Assembly: GCA_022315425.1 (NCBI GenBank) | Contig: JAIUPT010000033.1 | Location: forward strand, 1,364,001-1,428,000 | DNA from: Pseudevernia furfuracea | Lineage: Eukaryota; Ascomycota; Lecanoromycetes; Lecanorales; Parmeliaceae | Reading direction: 5' to 3' | DNA length: 64,000 bases | Shown: positions 1-10,287 of the stretch, piece by piece | Numbering within the stretch: position 1 is the stretch's first letter | How the letters are laid out: each line of letters starts with the position of its first letter | Notes under the pieces: generated by a model | What the model saw: only the letters and a program-made list of their open reading frames with translations | What the model was told of the DNA's origin: nothing | Database searches by the model: none | Made by a program: the position numbers and the translations under genes

Positions 1-555
1 TTCCCCAGCTATCATGCTGCCACGACGCCATGCTGCCACGCTGCCACGCAGCGCCTGGGAAAACACTCTCCTCTCCTCCCCCCCTCTTCTTTCTCCCCGG
101 CGCTTTCTCTCTTGCTACAATATGTAAATCTTGCTAGTATCAAGCAACTTCGCACTTCTCTTCTATCAGTCCTTTGAAGTGGTCTGTAGCCTTCGATTTC
201 TCAAAATTTCCTACCCTTTCCAAGACCACAAGGTTGTGTAACACAAGGCTACACAGTGTTGTAGCTCATACCACAATTACCATTTCGCGCTACGCGTCAG
301 AATTATCTCCATTCTCCCTCCATAGTCCTGGAGAATCACGCCACCTCTGGCTTTCCTTTCATAACGCCGCTCTCCCAGGATCAAAGTGGACGGATTACGC
401 AGCCTTCCGTACTGGAGCACCACCCCCTTGATCCTAGGTGGGACCAAGTGTCACACAACCAACCCCTACTGTACCGCCATCATTATCGATCTAGATTTTG
501 GCCTCCTTTCTGCCTTGACTTGGACTGCAATCTTGATATAGGTCCCACAAACACC

Positions 556-732
556 ATGTCAAACATGACCGATGGAACGAAGGCTGGGATAGGCGTTGGT
601 GCCATTGTGGGGATATTGGCACTAGCTGCAATCGTGGTTTGGATTCTCATCTGCACACAAAGCAGGGTCACAGCTTTCCCAGAGCGGCGAGACAAGCAAC
701 GAGCGAGGGGTACCTATGAGATGGAGGTTTGA
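556..732 (+). pseudogene. Relic of a single-pass cell-surface protein (TM segment and tail)
   Basis: From the ATG at 556 the frame encodes a short Thr/Gly stretch, then a clear membrane helix (GIGVGAIVGILALAAIVVWI), then a basic stop-transfer run and a tail ending YEMEV. This GxGVGxxxGxLAL..R arrangement is typical of fungal Mid2/WSC-like surface proteins. No signal peptide or cysteine-rich ectodomain precedes it in a continuous frame, and no long tail follows. It is probably a truncated relative of the gene at 9176-10287. A short genuine membrane peptide cannot be excluded. Confidence 0.35.
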
Positions 733-1679
733 CGTCGCCAAAAGAGAGGAGCCGCGATGATGCACTCAGGCAGCAGTCAAACTTCCAGAACACTTGGCAA
801 CTCTGATTGCTTGGGTGCCCTTGCTGCGGGAAGCGTGAGCATAAAGAGAAGAACGCCATGAAGCCGCTCTAAATGAACCCTGCTATCATGAACGAGTCCA
901 CTGGCATGGTGCCTGACTGTTGCACAAGACAGATCGTGCCGGAACCACAAAGAATTCCAATATCCACCAGCCTGCCTTGCCGCATTGGTGGAGCTCACGG
1001 AGCTAGAGGTAATAGGCACACCAAGGAAGATATTCATTACAGCAAATGGATGGGTGGAGATCAACGTACACACAAGAAGGTCAAGCACTGGTCTTTACAC
1101 AGGGGGCACGATCAGGCGGGCGAAAAGACTGAACACTCTAAGCTCGATTTAGATGGAGGTTTCGACTTCCGTAATGCTATAGCAAGGCCAGCTATCTGGA
1201 GAAGCGACAATTCTGAGAGGTCTCATATTTCCGCTCCTTCACACCTTTGCGGCTGCCAACCAGAATCAACGGGTAGTTCGTGTTGAAACTTCTGGATGAA
1301 GATTATTCGACGAAGGGAAAGACTCTCCTTTATTCAAGATGACAGGTATTCAAAATTCGTCCCGCGACAGTGGTCACTCTTTGTGGCAGCGCAACTTCAA
1401 TCTTTACTACATTCTCTTCCATCGATCTACAATTAAGACGCGCCTAGTGGATACAACTACCAGCACGATCCATTCAAAGTCCAGCCAACAGCGGAACATT
1501 GGCGGAGAATATTCCTTTTTGAGCGGATTTGAACCCTGTCCTTTCCACTCTCCACTCTCCGCTCGCTCAATCCCACCAAAGTTATCACCAACGCTCGAGG
1601 CATCCATTGCTCTCGGTCGCGCCCTTTCAATACCAGTCCCCTATCCACTTCTCGCCATAGTCAGCATATCAGGACGGAT

Positions 1680-2155
1680 AATCAAACCCTCATCATAGAA
1701 GGCCGCCTCATCCACGCTCACAAAGTCCAAACCACCAACTGCGATACGTGAGAATGGCGCATCAACCCCCTCAACTTCGGCATCCGAGTCGACGAATCCC
1801 GGATGGGTACAAGGAGTTCTTCAATGCCAACATCCATCTTGATATCAGCCTTTTCCTCATCGAAATTGCGGACGAAGGGGGTCCCTGGGACGGCTGGACG
1901 CTGTATGCGGTTAGGAATCTGATGTACTAGTACACTGCTGAGGCGAGGGATCGGACGCCGTATTTCCAGGTGGCGTTTGTGAGGAAGGAGAGGACGGCGG
2001 AGGAGACCGCTGGTGAGTTCGAAATGGTTGGGGGAAAGGAGCTCAAGGATGAGGATTTCCCGGTCGTGCGGAGAGGGGAGTACTCCTGTCGCGAATGGAA
2101 GGTAGTTGTGATGGACCGTCGCGTCAGTACTAGTACTATGTCGATAATCAGTTAG
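1680..2155 (+). pseudogene. Degenerate coding remnant of unknown family
   Basis: A frame from the ATG at 1754 reads through codon-like sequence (e.g. FFNANIHLDISLFLIEIADE, GGPWDGWTLYAV), meets a TAG at 1928-1930 and continues in the same frame to 2155 with hydrophilic, protein-like composition. Upstream, another frame near 1690-1800 also looks coding. This suggests a gene broken by a frameshift and a nonsense codon. I do not recognise the family. Confidence 0.3.
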
Positions 2156-3135
2156 AGTCCCCCCAAAGCGAGGCCCAATTAGTAGAGAAATTTCCGCTTT
2201 GGTGGTTAGTCAGGCGCATTTTATTGGTCAGATGCCTAAATTCCATAGTCATTTCAGCATAAGTTAAGTTAGCGCACTTGCGAATGATTTTCGTCTAGGC
2301 GCTATCTGCGTCTCTGATGCCGACACATTATCGAAGCATGCCCCCCCTCTCATACTACGCGGCTTTGCTGGCCCAGAGATTTAACGCAAGATTCAAAGGG
2401 TACAGATCCTCAAAATTTCGACCAGAATAACATCAACCAGGAAACCCTAGACTGTCTGACAAACGCTCTTTCTAGGGCAGTCTCTTTCATGACCAACACA
2501 TAATCACGATTCGATGCCCAGAATCGACGTGAGAACGAGAGGACACAGCGGCGAGCTGTTCGAAAGGGTGACCGTCGGCCCTCGGAGCACCAGTCCAGAG
2601 ATATCTGCTGTCTCTGATCAGCACTGCTTTTTTGGGGCCTTGGTTTAGATAGCATTTTAGGGGTGTCAACTACCGCTTCTGATGCGATGTTTGACGGTCA
2701 CTTTGGTTGAGTGTTGCATGAAAGGCTGACACCTACCGCCCGTGTTTGGGGCCTGGCTTGTTTGAAATATTTTCGTGGCGCAGCTCCCATGGTAATAGGA
2801 TTTGGAGAAGATTTTGGAAAGATAGGCGATTATAGGATAGAGAATGAGTGCTTGGTGAATACGGTAGAGGGCCAGACTCGGAGATTCAAACAGATCTTGG
2901 CATAGAAGTCTTGGCGTCGAGGGGTTTTGTCCGTACTTTAGGTATCTCCTCCAACACGTCAAAACGGGTTTTACCCTTCGAGCTCACGCCAATACCATAG
3001 TTGACACAAATCTAAATCGACACAAATCCAAATTAACACATCCCGTCACCTCTCGGCGACTGAATCTTGTTCGGGGCGTCTACTTCTAGGAGGTCTACGC
3101 CTCGAAGAGTCTTGTTGCAGAAGAGACAGCACTCG
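2156..3135. other. Intergenic, no gene recognised
   Basis: Only short overlapping ORFs on both strands with no recognisable domain. It presumably contains the 5' region of the F-box gene that follows. Confidence 0.4.
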
Positions 3136-3153
3136 ATGTTACATCACTACACT

Positions 3154-4665
3154 ATGGATACGCTTCTCAGCCTCCCAAATGAGCTTCTCGATCGTATCAT
3201 CAATGATGTTCATATCGATGACATTGAAGCCTTCTCGTCATGCTGCAAAGAGGTCAAACTCTTGGCAGCAGTCCGACACGGGAAGCACCTAGCAAGGAAG
3301 TTCAACTTCCCCACTATCGCAATTGAACCTATGAACGGGCCAGAGGATCATTCTTCAGAAGACTCAGATGACACCAGAGTTCAACTTATTCCAACATCTC
3401 TACTCCGAGATTTTCTAATGGACGAGGAGAACACACTATATCCCCGCTCCATGTTCATCGGTAACGTTATCACGATCCGCGACGACGAGGAAGAAATGCG
3501 TAGCGCGCTGGTCACTACGTACCTTCAACAGCACCGTGGACTTGAAGACAAGATCGTCGCCAAAGTTATGCAGATCCAAAAGACTCTCTACCCAGAGAAG
3601 CCAGCCCTCGAAGCCCAGGATTGGATTGACCTCATCACAAAAGGCAACTCCGATGCCACTGCTTCTCTGCTCGTAACTCTCTTTCCCAATGTGAAGACTC
3701 TGAGCATGTTACATCGCCATACTGACCCAGAGAGATTACTGGTACGCACACTGGAGAGACTGACATCAGCAGCCGCAAAGGACGGTCCGCGAGCACTCGA
3801 CGCATTCAGAGAGCTGTCGGAGGTTAACATAAGAGCGGTAAGTTACCGTGGTGACGCAGATGGGAAGCTGATTGCTGTGTTCATGATCTTGCCGTCCATG
3901 CGGGTCATCAAAGGGTATAGACTTCGCTGGTCAGCAGATGATTGGTCATCCGAACCTGTCACTTCGAGTGTAAAAGAAATTTCGCTGGAGTGCAGTCAGA
4001 TACACTCTAACCCCTTCATAAGCTGCCTCAAACGGATCGAAACGCTGCAAAGATTTACCTACGATCTGCTTTGTACCCGCGGATCTACCATACTATGGGA
4101 ACCCCGTCTTATCGTCAAAGCGTTGCGGAAATACGCGTGGAGAACCCTCGTCCATTTAGAACTTACAGGAGAAGCGCGCAGCCTTTCGGCAGACCCGGCA
4201 GATGGTGAACCATTTATCGGTACTCTGCGGTCGTTTCAAGTCTTGGAGAGCATTCGGTTGATGTCCATGATGCTCTTCAAACCAATAGACGGAGAAGACA
4301 TTGACGAGAGTGAAGACATCATCAGGAACACTTCCGAGAACTTCGTAGGCCCCACCTCTTTAGTGGAGCCACGACGGCTCGTGGACTTTTTGCCTTCTTC
4401 GGCTAGAAAGCTTCAGCTTGTGGGGGGTTTGTCAAACAAGGAAGCTCGAGACATGTTCGCGGATTTGCCAGAGCTCAAACGTGAACGGTTGCCGAACCTG
4501 TTCGATATTGTGCTGGAAGACAGTGATCCCCTTGAGCAGGAGACCAAGGGTCTCTGTAAGAACGCTGGTATCAGATTGAAGTCAATTAAGAGAGTGGTGA
4601 ACGGTTATCAGCGCATCTATGCCATTACGAAGCCAGTATCGCAGGTTGACCCTCTTGAACGCTAA
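3154..4665 (+). CDS. F-box domain protein
   Basis: An intronless frame encodes about 503 aa from the ATG at 3154; an in-frame ATG at 3136 is the alternative start. The first 40 residues carry an F-box signature: hydrophobic-Leu-Pro-Asn-Glu-Leu-Leu-x-x-Ile (LLSLPNELLDRIINDVHIDD), followed by a helix with paired cysteines (SSCCKEVKLLA). F-box proteins recruit substrates to SCF ubiquitin ligases through Skp1. The rest of the protein has scattered leucine-rich strands like the degenerate LRR-type C-termini of fungal F-box proteins, but no clear repeat could be delimited, so the substrate is unknown. The neighbours do not suggest a function. The ORF is unbroken and probably functional. Confidence 0.8.
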   Translation: MDTLLSLPNELLDRIINDVHIDDIEAFSSCCKEVKLLAAVRHGKHLARKFNFPTIAIEPMNGPEDHSSEDSDDTRVQLIPTSLLRDFLMDEENTLYPRSMFIGNVITIRDDEEEMRSALVTTYLQQHRGLEDKIVAKVMQIQKTLYPEKPALEAQDWIDLITKGNSDATASLLVTLFPNVKTLSMLHRHTDPERLLVRTLERLTSAAAKDGPRALDAFRELSEVNIRAVSYRGDADGKLIAVFMILPSMRVIKGYRLRWSADDWSSEPVTSSVKEISLECSQIHSNPFISCLKRIETLQRFTYDLLCTRGSTILWEPRLIVKALRKYAWRTLVHLELTGEARSLSADPADGEPFIGTLRSFQVLESIRLMSMMLFKPIDGEDIDESEDIIRNTSENFVGPTSLVEPRRLVDFLPSSARKLQLVGGLSNKEARDMFADLPELKRERLPNLFDIVLEDSDPLEQETKGLCKNAGIRLKSIKRVVNGYQRIYAITKPVSQVDPLER

Positions 4666-5314
4666 ATTTCAACTGTTCGAGGCAAGATGCTACACGCTTG
4701 ATCCTTTCCTTTGCGCGAATTCTCGTGGCTCTCACATTGGAAAAAAGACCAGCTATTAGATATGAAAACAAGGATTGAACATATGAGACAAACTTTCCTT
4801 GCAGGTCAATTGAAGATCATTAAGGAGAAGTCCGTGACATTTGTTGCTCTTTTCTGGCAAAGCCCTAGAATGTAGGACATGCACAAATTCATTCAGAAGT
4901 TTCGCCCTCTGTGCATCTTTTGCTACTTTTCTTACCTTGATTGGCCGAGGCTGTGGATATGCAAGAGGCGGAGGGAAGCCCTTACTGCAGTCATCAAGAA
5001 CTTTGTTTGGCATATTTCGACTGCTTTGCTTGACGCCGTTCGAGCAGTATTCGGCACCAAGTAATCGTCATCAGGCGGGTTGGTGAAAGAGTGAAATGGT
5101 ACACCCATAGCCTGATATTTTCGGAAAGCTATGTAGTGTGTAACACACCTTTGGAGGGACTTTCAGTTTTTTCCAAACCCTCAACAAGAGAATCTTCAGT
5201 CAAGGGGACTTGTTCAAGCTCCCTTTTTTTCTCTTCGTTTGTACATCGATGGATGTTAGTCAGAAAACGTTGGGTCTTTCTCTAAAAGATGGCTGGACAT
5301 AGAATGATCTCTTT

Positions 5315-5593
5315 TCACGTACAATGTCGATTAATTACTTGGAGGAAATCCATTACAATCGCGGCTTTTTTCTCGCAGTGAGCCTCAAAAGCGGGACTCC
5401 CACACATTCCTTCAAGGGATCTCGCCCGGGTGCCCGCTTTGATCTCGTCTTCCATACATGACTTGTACTTCATCCTCTCAGATCTTCCATTTGCAGCTCC
5501 ATGATCGCTAACTTTTTCCAGCAGATCTTGCGCATGTTCTGCGGCGTCTGATACAATACGATCGGAGTCGGTATCCGAAGAGTTTGAGATCAT
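5315..5593 (-). CDS. Small hypothetical protein
   Basis: An ORF of 92 codons starts at the ATG at 5593. The product is hydrophilic and rich in Asp/Glu/Lys with four cysteines towards the C-terminus (KYKSCMEDEIKAG...MCGS..EAHC). It has no membrane segment or known motif. Another small minus-strand ORF (4756-5013) lies downstream; I could not show that the two are spliced together. It could be a genuine small gene or a chance ORF. Confidence 0.25.
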   Translation of the reverse strand: MISNSSDTDSDRIVSDAAEHAQDLLEKVSDHGAANGRSERMKYKSCMEDEIKAGTRARSLEGMCGSPAFEAHCEKKAAIVMDFLQVINRHCT

Positions 5594-5856
5594 AGCTTTG
5601 AATTGGGTGAGCTGATGTTGCAAGCAACTTTTTTAGAGGTTTTCCATTTGGCAGCGATGGTGATGTTAATCGTTAGCTTTTAAGCATCTCCCAAGTCCCA
5701 GCACCAAGTTAGCGCGATCGTCCCGAAAGCCGGGCCCGGATCCAACTGCATCTGCGGGGGGCTTTGGGCTATGGCCGTGATGTCATGCTCATCCCCACAT
5801 TCCATGACCACCGTCTCCCCCGATCCTTAAACCTCATTCCTCCCCACCAGATCATA

Positions 5857-6843
5857 ATGGCCGCATCCACAGGCAAACGCATTGTCTTCACCGGTGGCTC
5901 AGGAAAAGCAGGCCGCCACGTAATTCCTTACCTCCTGTCCAAAGGTCACTCCGTCCTCAACCTCGACCTAACCCCTCTCCCTCACCCCTCTGTCTACACC
6001 CTCAAGACAGACCTCACAGACGCTGGCCAAGTCTTCAATGCCTTGACTTCCAACTTCCACATCAATGACTACTCCAATCCTCCTCACTCAGACACAGTAC
6101 CCGTGGGCCCCATCGATGCAGTCATACATTTTGCCGCGTACGCAAGAAACATGCTGGTGCCGGATAATGAGTGCTTCAAGGGGAACGTATTGAGTACCTA
6201 CAATGTGATTGAGGCGGCATGTAAACTGGGGGTCAAGAAGATAATTATTGCGAGCAGCGAGACGACTTATGGGGTCTGCTTCACGCAAGGGGATAGTGAT
6301 TATCATTCTTTTCCACTAGAGGAGGACTATGACTGCGGTAAGTGTCGCCTGGTTCTTGATCTGGGCGCAACCGGAATCCTAACCGTGGACGCTGCAGATC
6401 CAATGGATACATACGCAACGAGCAAGCTCTGCGGCGAGCGTTGCGCAAGAAGTTTCGCAAGGAGGTTCCCTGGGACAGATATCTATGCGCTGAGAATAGG
6501 AAATGTGATAGAGCCACATGAATACGAGAAAGACTTCCCGGAGTACGTCAACAAGCCAGAGACGAGGAAGAGGAATGCCTGGAGCTATGTCGATGCGAGA
6601 GATTTGGGTCAGATATGTGATTTATGCATAAAGAAGAACGGGCTGGGTTTCCAGGTCTTCAATGCTACGAATACGACTTCCTCGTTGAAGGTGCCGACCA
6701 TGCAGTATCTGAAAGAGGCAGAACCCAATACGCCCATTACACGAGAGATGGGCGAGTACGAGGGCCCGCTTAGTAATCAGAAGGCGAGAGAGGTGCTAGG
6801 GTTCAAAGAAGAGCATCCGTGGCATAAGTATGTCAAGGTGTAA
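5857..6843 (+). CDS. NAD-dependent epimerase/dehydratase (extended SDR)
   Basis: The coding sequence is join(5857..6337, 6398..6843), about 308 aa. The 60-bp intron (6338-6397) has GTAAGT, a CTAAC branch site and GCAG; it is in frame, so an unspliced reading would insert 20 unrelated residues. N-terminal FTGGSGKAGRHV is the TGxxGxxG dinucleotide-binding loop of a Rossmann fold. VIHFAAYA, the Ser-rich IIIASSETTYG strand and the catalytic YATSK (YxxxK, recovered only after splicing at DPMDTYATSK) follow in the order expected for extended short-chain dehydrogenases. The C-terminus ends with the typical LGFKEEHPWHKY. The family oxidises, epimerises or dehydrates nucleotide sugars or related substrates. 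The substrate cannot be read from sequence. The ATG at 5857 is preferred because it sits just before the Rossmann motif. Confidence 0.9.
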   Translation: MAASTGKRIVFTGGSGKAGRHVIPYLLSKGHSVLNLDLTPLPHPSVYTLKTDLTDAGQVFNALTSNFHINDYSNPPHSDTVPVGPIDAVIHFAAYARNMLVPDNECFKGNVLSTYNVIEAACKLGVKKIIIASSETTYGVCFTQGDSDYHSFPLEEDYDCGKCRLVLDLGATGILTVDAADPMDTYATSKLCGERCARSFARRFPGTDIYALRIGNVIEPHEYEKDFPEYVNKPETRKRNAWSYVDARDLGQICDLCIKKNGLGFQVFNATNTTSSLKVPTMQYLKEAEPNTPITREMGEYEGPLSNQKAREVLGFKEEHPWHKYVKV

Positions 6844-7183
6844 ATACGTAGGTCATTAATTCAAAGATAGGATAATATAACAGCTAGCCTTTTCTTTGGT
6901 CTTCATTGTGTGTTTAGACTTGTTGTCAAAGATTTATCTGAACGCGATATTAGCATAGCCTCGAACTGTACATCTCAGATTTTCTGGCTGCATCTTCATA
7001 ACTACTTTCTTATGATTCGAAGAATCCTTGTCGTGTGGGTCATTAGAGTGATCTCTATAACTATGTTTGTCAATCCCTGCCATATGGGAACTTACTGGAA
7101 AACTACTGGAAATGGTCGTACAGCGATAAGGAGTGCTTGTCATCACTAACCATCCAGTGCGCTTCGAGCTCTTTCCAATGCTC

Positions 7184-7756
7184 TTAAGCTCTCAACTCAT
7201 GCGTTGCTCTGAGCGAAAGCATCGCAGGTCTGGCCTCTGTAGGTATTTCCTGGTTATGATGGCCATGATCTTCGTCCTGCATCTCATGGATAGTATCCTC
7301 CGCTAATTCGTACCTCAGCTCCTCGGCATGCAGCTCGTGCTTTCTCGCCTCTTCAGCATCCAGCTCGGACTTCTGTTGGAGATAAGGTTGTGCATCTTCA
7401 GGAGAGCTTGAGGGGCCCTTATCAATGGCGGCAGCCGCAGCAATTCTTCGCTTATGCAATCTATGCCATGTCAAGGCCCCAAGTATGATCGACACAACAA
7501 ACAGTCCTGAACAAATAAATTCAATTGCGGTTTAGTCCTTGGGGGAAAGACTCTTTCGAGTCGCACTGCCGGGGAAAGAGGATGTGATACTTGGGCTTGC
7601 CAAAGGTGAAAAAGACGAAGACGAGGTCAGATTTGCGCTGGGACCCGTTTCTATAGGTGTAGCGTTTGCAACTTGGATGAGTGCTGTTGGCACAGCGAGG
7701 ATGGGGCTACAGCTCGAGAGGCCCAGAAATTCAATAAGGGACGTCGTAGAATTGTG
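7184..7756 (-). pseudogene. Second stalk/TM/tail copy of a surface-protein gene (decayed)
   Basis: Read on the minus strand, the frame starts immediately after the TAG that ends the copy at 7757-8330. It encodes a Ser/Thr-rich stalk (e.g. ANLTSSSSFSPLASPSITSS), a membrane helix (GLFVVSIILGAL), a basic run (WHRLHKRR) and a cytoplasmic tail with repeated HEL/YEL acidic motifs (KSELDAEEARKHELHAEEL). An in-frame TAA lies before the helix. It would be removed by a plausible 60-bp intron (GTGCGA..CTAAAC..TTCAG), so that stop alone does not prove decay. No signal peptide or cysteine-rich domain of its own exists, which makes it a partial duplicate. It resembles its neighbour in the (A/S)IIL..L.W..LH(R/K) helix and in the tail. 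Confidence 0.55.
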
Positions 7757-8330
7757 CTAAAGCGCGAGCGAGCGACCACTGTCTCTCTCTGGCATTTCCT
7801 GTCTGCTGTGTCGCTCCCGCAACTCATGGTTTTCGATTCCATCTCTTTCATGTCTCCTTTCCTGCGCTTCCAGTTCATGTCTGCTTCTCGCTTCATTTTC
7901 TAGCTCCGTTTCTGCTGGAGGTAAGGGGCGTCGCGGGGCGTTTTCATTGACCGTACTTCGGTTCTTCCTGTGAAGTTTCCGCCAGGCCCAGAGTTCGAAA
8001 AGGATGATCGCCATCACGACTGTTGGACTACGACGCCAATGGCTATTTCCCCCGGTGCGGCATGGTCTTTCGGCTTGTTGTTAGACGTGGAAGGGAAGGT
8101 GGTAGTCGGTTTTGAGACCACGCTGTTGGACAACGTCGAAGACGCTGTAGCTGCTGAAAGATATAAGGAAAAGAACAAGTGTAAGGCCACTGCTGCCGAT
8201 GATGATGCAGAAGGCGATAGCGTAGTCTGTGTGACAAAGGGGGCCTTCACCACACTCGCTGCTGGCACCGATGACTGTGCCAGGTTTAACGTACAGCTAG
8301 GGTTACTTAGACGGTGACTTACAGTCGTTT
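7757..8330 (-). pseudogene. First stalk/TM/tail copy of a surface-protein gene, frameshifted
   Basis: The minus-strand tail (7757-8017) encodes VVMAIILFELWAWRKLHRK followed by acidic HELEAQERRHE and HELRERHSRQEM motifs. The frame carrying the Ser/Thr stalk and the start of the helix (PGEIAIGVVV) is different and runs into a TGA at 8014. The switch falls inside the membrane segment near 8020-8035, and no intron of sensible length can bridge it. Upstream, a good 48-bp intron candidate (GTAAGT..GCACAG, near 8270-8320) precedes the stalk. Beyond it no cysteine-rich ectodomain could be traced. It is most likely a dead paralogue of the intact gene at 9176-10287. Confidence 0.55.
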
Positions 8331-9175
8331 GCGGGATTGGGTGTTGTCGCGGCCGCCATTGGTCAGAGCTGCCGACCAAAAAAAGACTCGTGATGTGTAC
8401 AGACACTTGATTTCTAGCCATGCGGACAACGCAACCGCAAGAAAATCTCGGGCGCAAAGGTGGAGGGGCTGTAGACCTGTGACGTCTTCCGAACCCCTCC
8501 GATTTGCCGTGCCGCGTTGGGAGATTAGGTTGCATGAGAGAATGGCTGAAAGGAAATTGTAGCCTTGTTCTTGACGAAAAGGTACTTTCCTCTTTGAATA
8601 TAGCTTTGCGATGTCCTGCAGCTGTCGAGGCTGCGTGGGCCGCAGATTTTCGGAGCGGCGGAGCATCTATTGGGATAGTTACGAGAACGAGTGACTTACG
8701 TGATCAGGATTCAAGGGATGGTTTCATCTCGCAGCACTCGTCATGCATTTGCATTTTTGTCAAAATCTTTCCCTACGTCCCACGGTGGCACGACCTCAGG
8801 TGGAGCTTTGGGTATGGTGTCCTTGTTCACAAAACAGTTTGGCATTCGGCTTAATACTTGTCGTACGAGTTCACAGCAAGAAGATGGCAGTATGTACTGG
8901 CATAGATATTGCGCCATGCGTGATACCTTTCAATCGAAGCATACATACTAAACAAAAAAATTGATCAAAACGTCATAGTGTTTGGCGGAAGGAAAATAAT
9001 TTCAAGAGTTTCGAAAAGATCCCAACTTCCATGAGCAGAAAGCTCAATGAATTATACAACCTAGCCTACAAACCACCCAGCAAACCCCTTCTAAAAGGTA
9101 GATATCCAGCTACCTCACCTATTCTGTCTAGAACCGGCGAAAATGCAGCTGTGCTTACTCTCAGAAAGCCCGAGC

Positions 9176-10287
9176 CTAGCTCTTGAGGCTCCTCGCATTA
9201 TCATTCTGCAGCTCATGCACCTGTTGCAAATCTTCCAGTTCCGACGCCGCAGGCATACCCTCCAATTCCTTGCTGTAGCCGTCCTGCACCAAGGTCGGCG
9301 CCGGCGAGGCCCGATCTTCTTTTTCCATGTCGTCCTGTTGTTCTCGTCGTTGTTGTTGTTGTTGTTGGTGACGTCGCCGTCGGCGTATAGCTAGGTAGAG
9401 CAGAATGGCGCCGACGCCGCAGACGAGAACGCTTAGGGTGATGCCGATGCCGAGGCCTACTTTCTCGCTGTGGCGGCTGGTACCAGGAGAGCCGGGGACG
9501 GAAGAGCCAGGGGCAGAAGGAGCTGTAGGGGTAGGTGCGGCAGCTGTTTTCAAGTTAGTAGACGGCGAGAGACCCGCACGAGGGGTAGACTGGCTAGGTA
9601 TCGAAGTCGGAAACGTGTAGCCGGCCGCCGCATAGAAGCTGGTCAGCGCTGCCACATCTTTTGGCATGACGGCACTGCTGGTGTAGTTGTAATACACTTC
9701 TTTGATGCCTTGGTTCTTATCGCAGCAATGCTGGTTGTCGGCGAACGGGTAGAGAGTTCCATCCGGGCATTGAGTGGTGTTGAGCGCGTAGTAGAACTTG
9801 TCATATGAGGGGTCGAACTTGCCGGATGCTGAAGTGGTGGTTGTTAGTAGGTTTAATGGATGTCAATGGTGCATGATGGACCGAGAAAAAGAGACGAACT
9901 CAGGTTGAAGGGACATGCGGGACTGGACCATGTCTTATCCGTGCAGGTGCCCACATAGCTCTGTTGGTTCGAAGCCGAGACGCAGTATAGGTTGCTGGAG
10001 CATATGTTACCCTGAGAGCAGCAAGAGCTGACATTTGCGTCCGGATTGCAAGGAAAGTCGCCTGCCAGTTCCTCGTCGACGGCTTGGTAGCATGCTCTCA
10101 ATTGACTGGAGCAGGTGTGGAATAAAACAGACCACAGAATGATAGCGAAAGTATACAATTTGCTAGCTGAGCATCCAATGCATTGTGTACCAAACTGAGT
10201 AATCAGGGTCGCAAGAAATTGAGGATGATTTTCGAGGGTTTACCCAACGTCAAGTAGCAAGGGTAAGATCTCACCTTTTAATAGCAT
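9176..10287 (-). CDS. Single-pass cell-surface protein, Mid2/WSC-like architecture
   Basis: The coding sequence is complement(join(9176..9828, 9900..10166, 10275..10287)), 310 aa. Exon 1 encodes only four codons and part of a fifth (ATG at 10287). Splicing over a 108-bp intron (GTGAGA..CTCAG) completes a signal peptide, MLLKASKLYTFAIILWSVLF. The second intron (71 bp) has GTTCGT, CTAAC and TTCAG. The ectodomain is cysteine-rich (ACYQAVDEEL..PCNPD..SSCCSQGNICSSNLYC..YVGTCTDKTW..PACPF), a pattern common in fungal surface proteins, with a second Cys pair (HCCDKN). A Ser/Thr/Pro stalk, a membrane helix (VGLGIGITLSVLVCGVGAIL), a run of Arg and a Gln-rich acidic tail follow. All frames close exactly across the junctions. 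A wall-sensor or adhesion role is inferred from architecture only. Two decayed relatives lie just downstream. Confidence 0.8.

Noticed and set aside
8319..8666. Minus-strand ORF upstream of the surface-protein fragments
   Set aside because: I tried to read it as the missing cysteine-rich ectodomain, but it lacks a Cys pattern and a signal peptide in any consistent frame.
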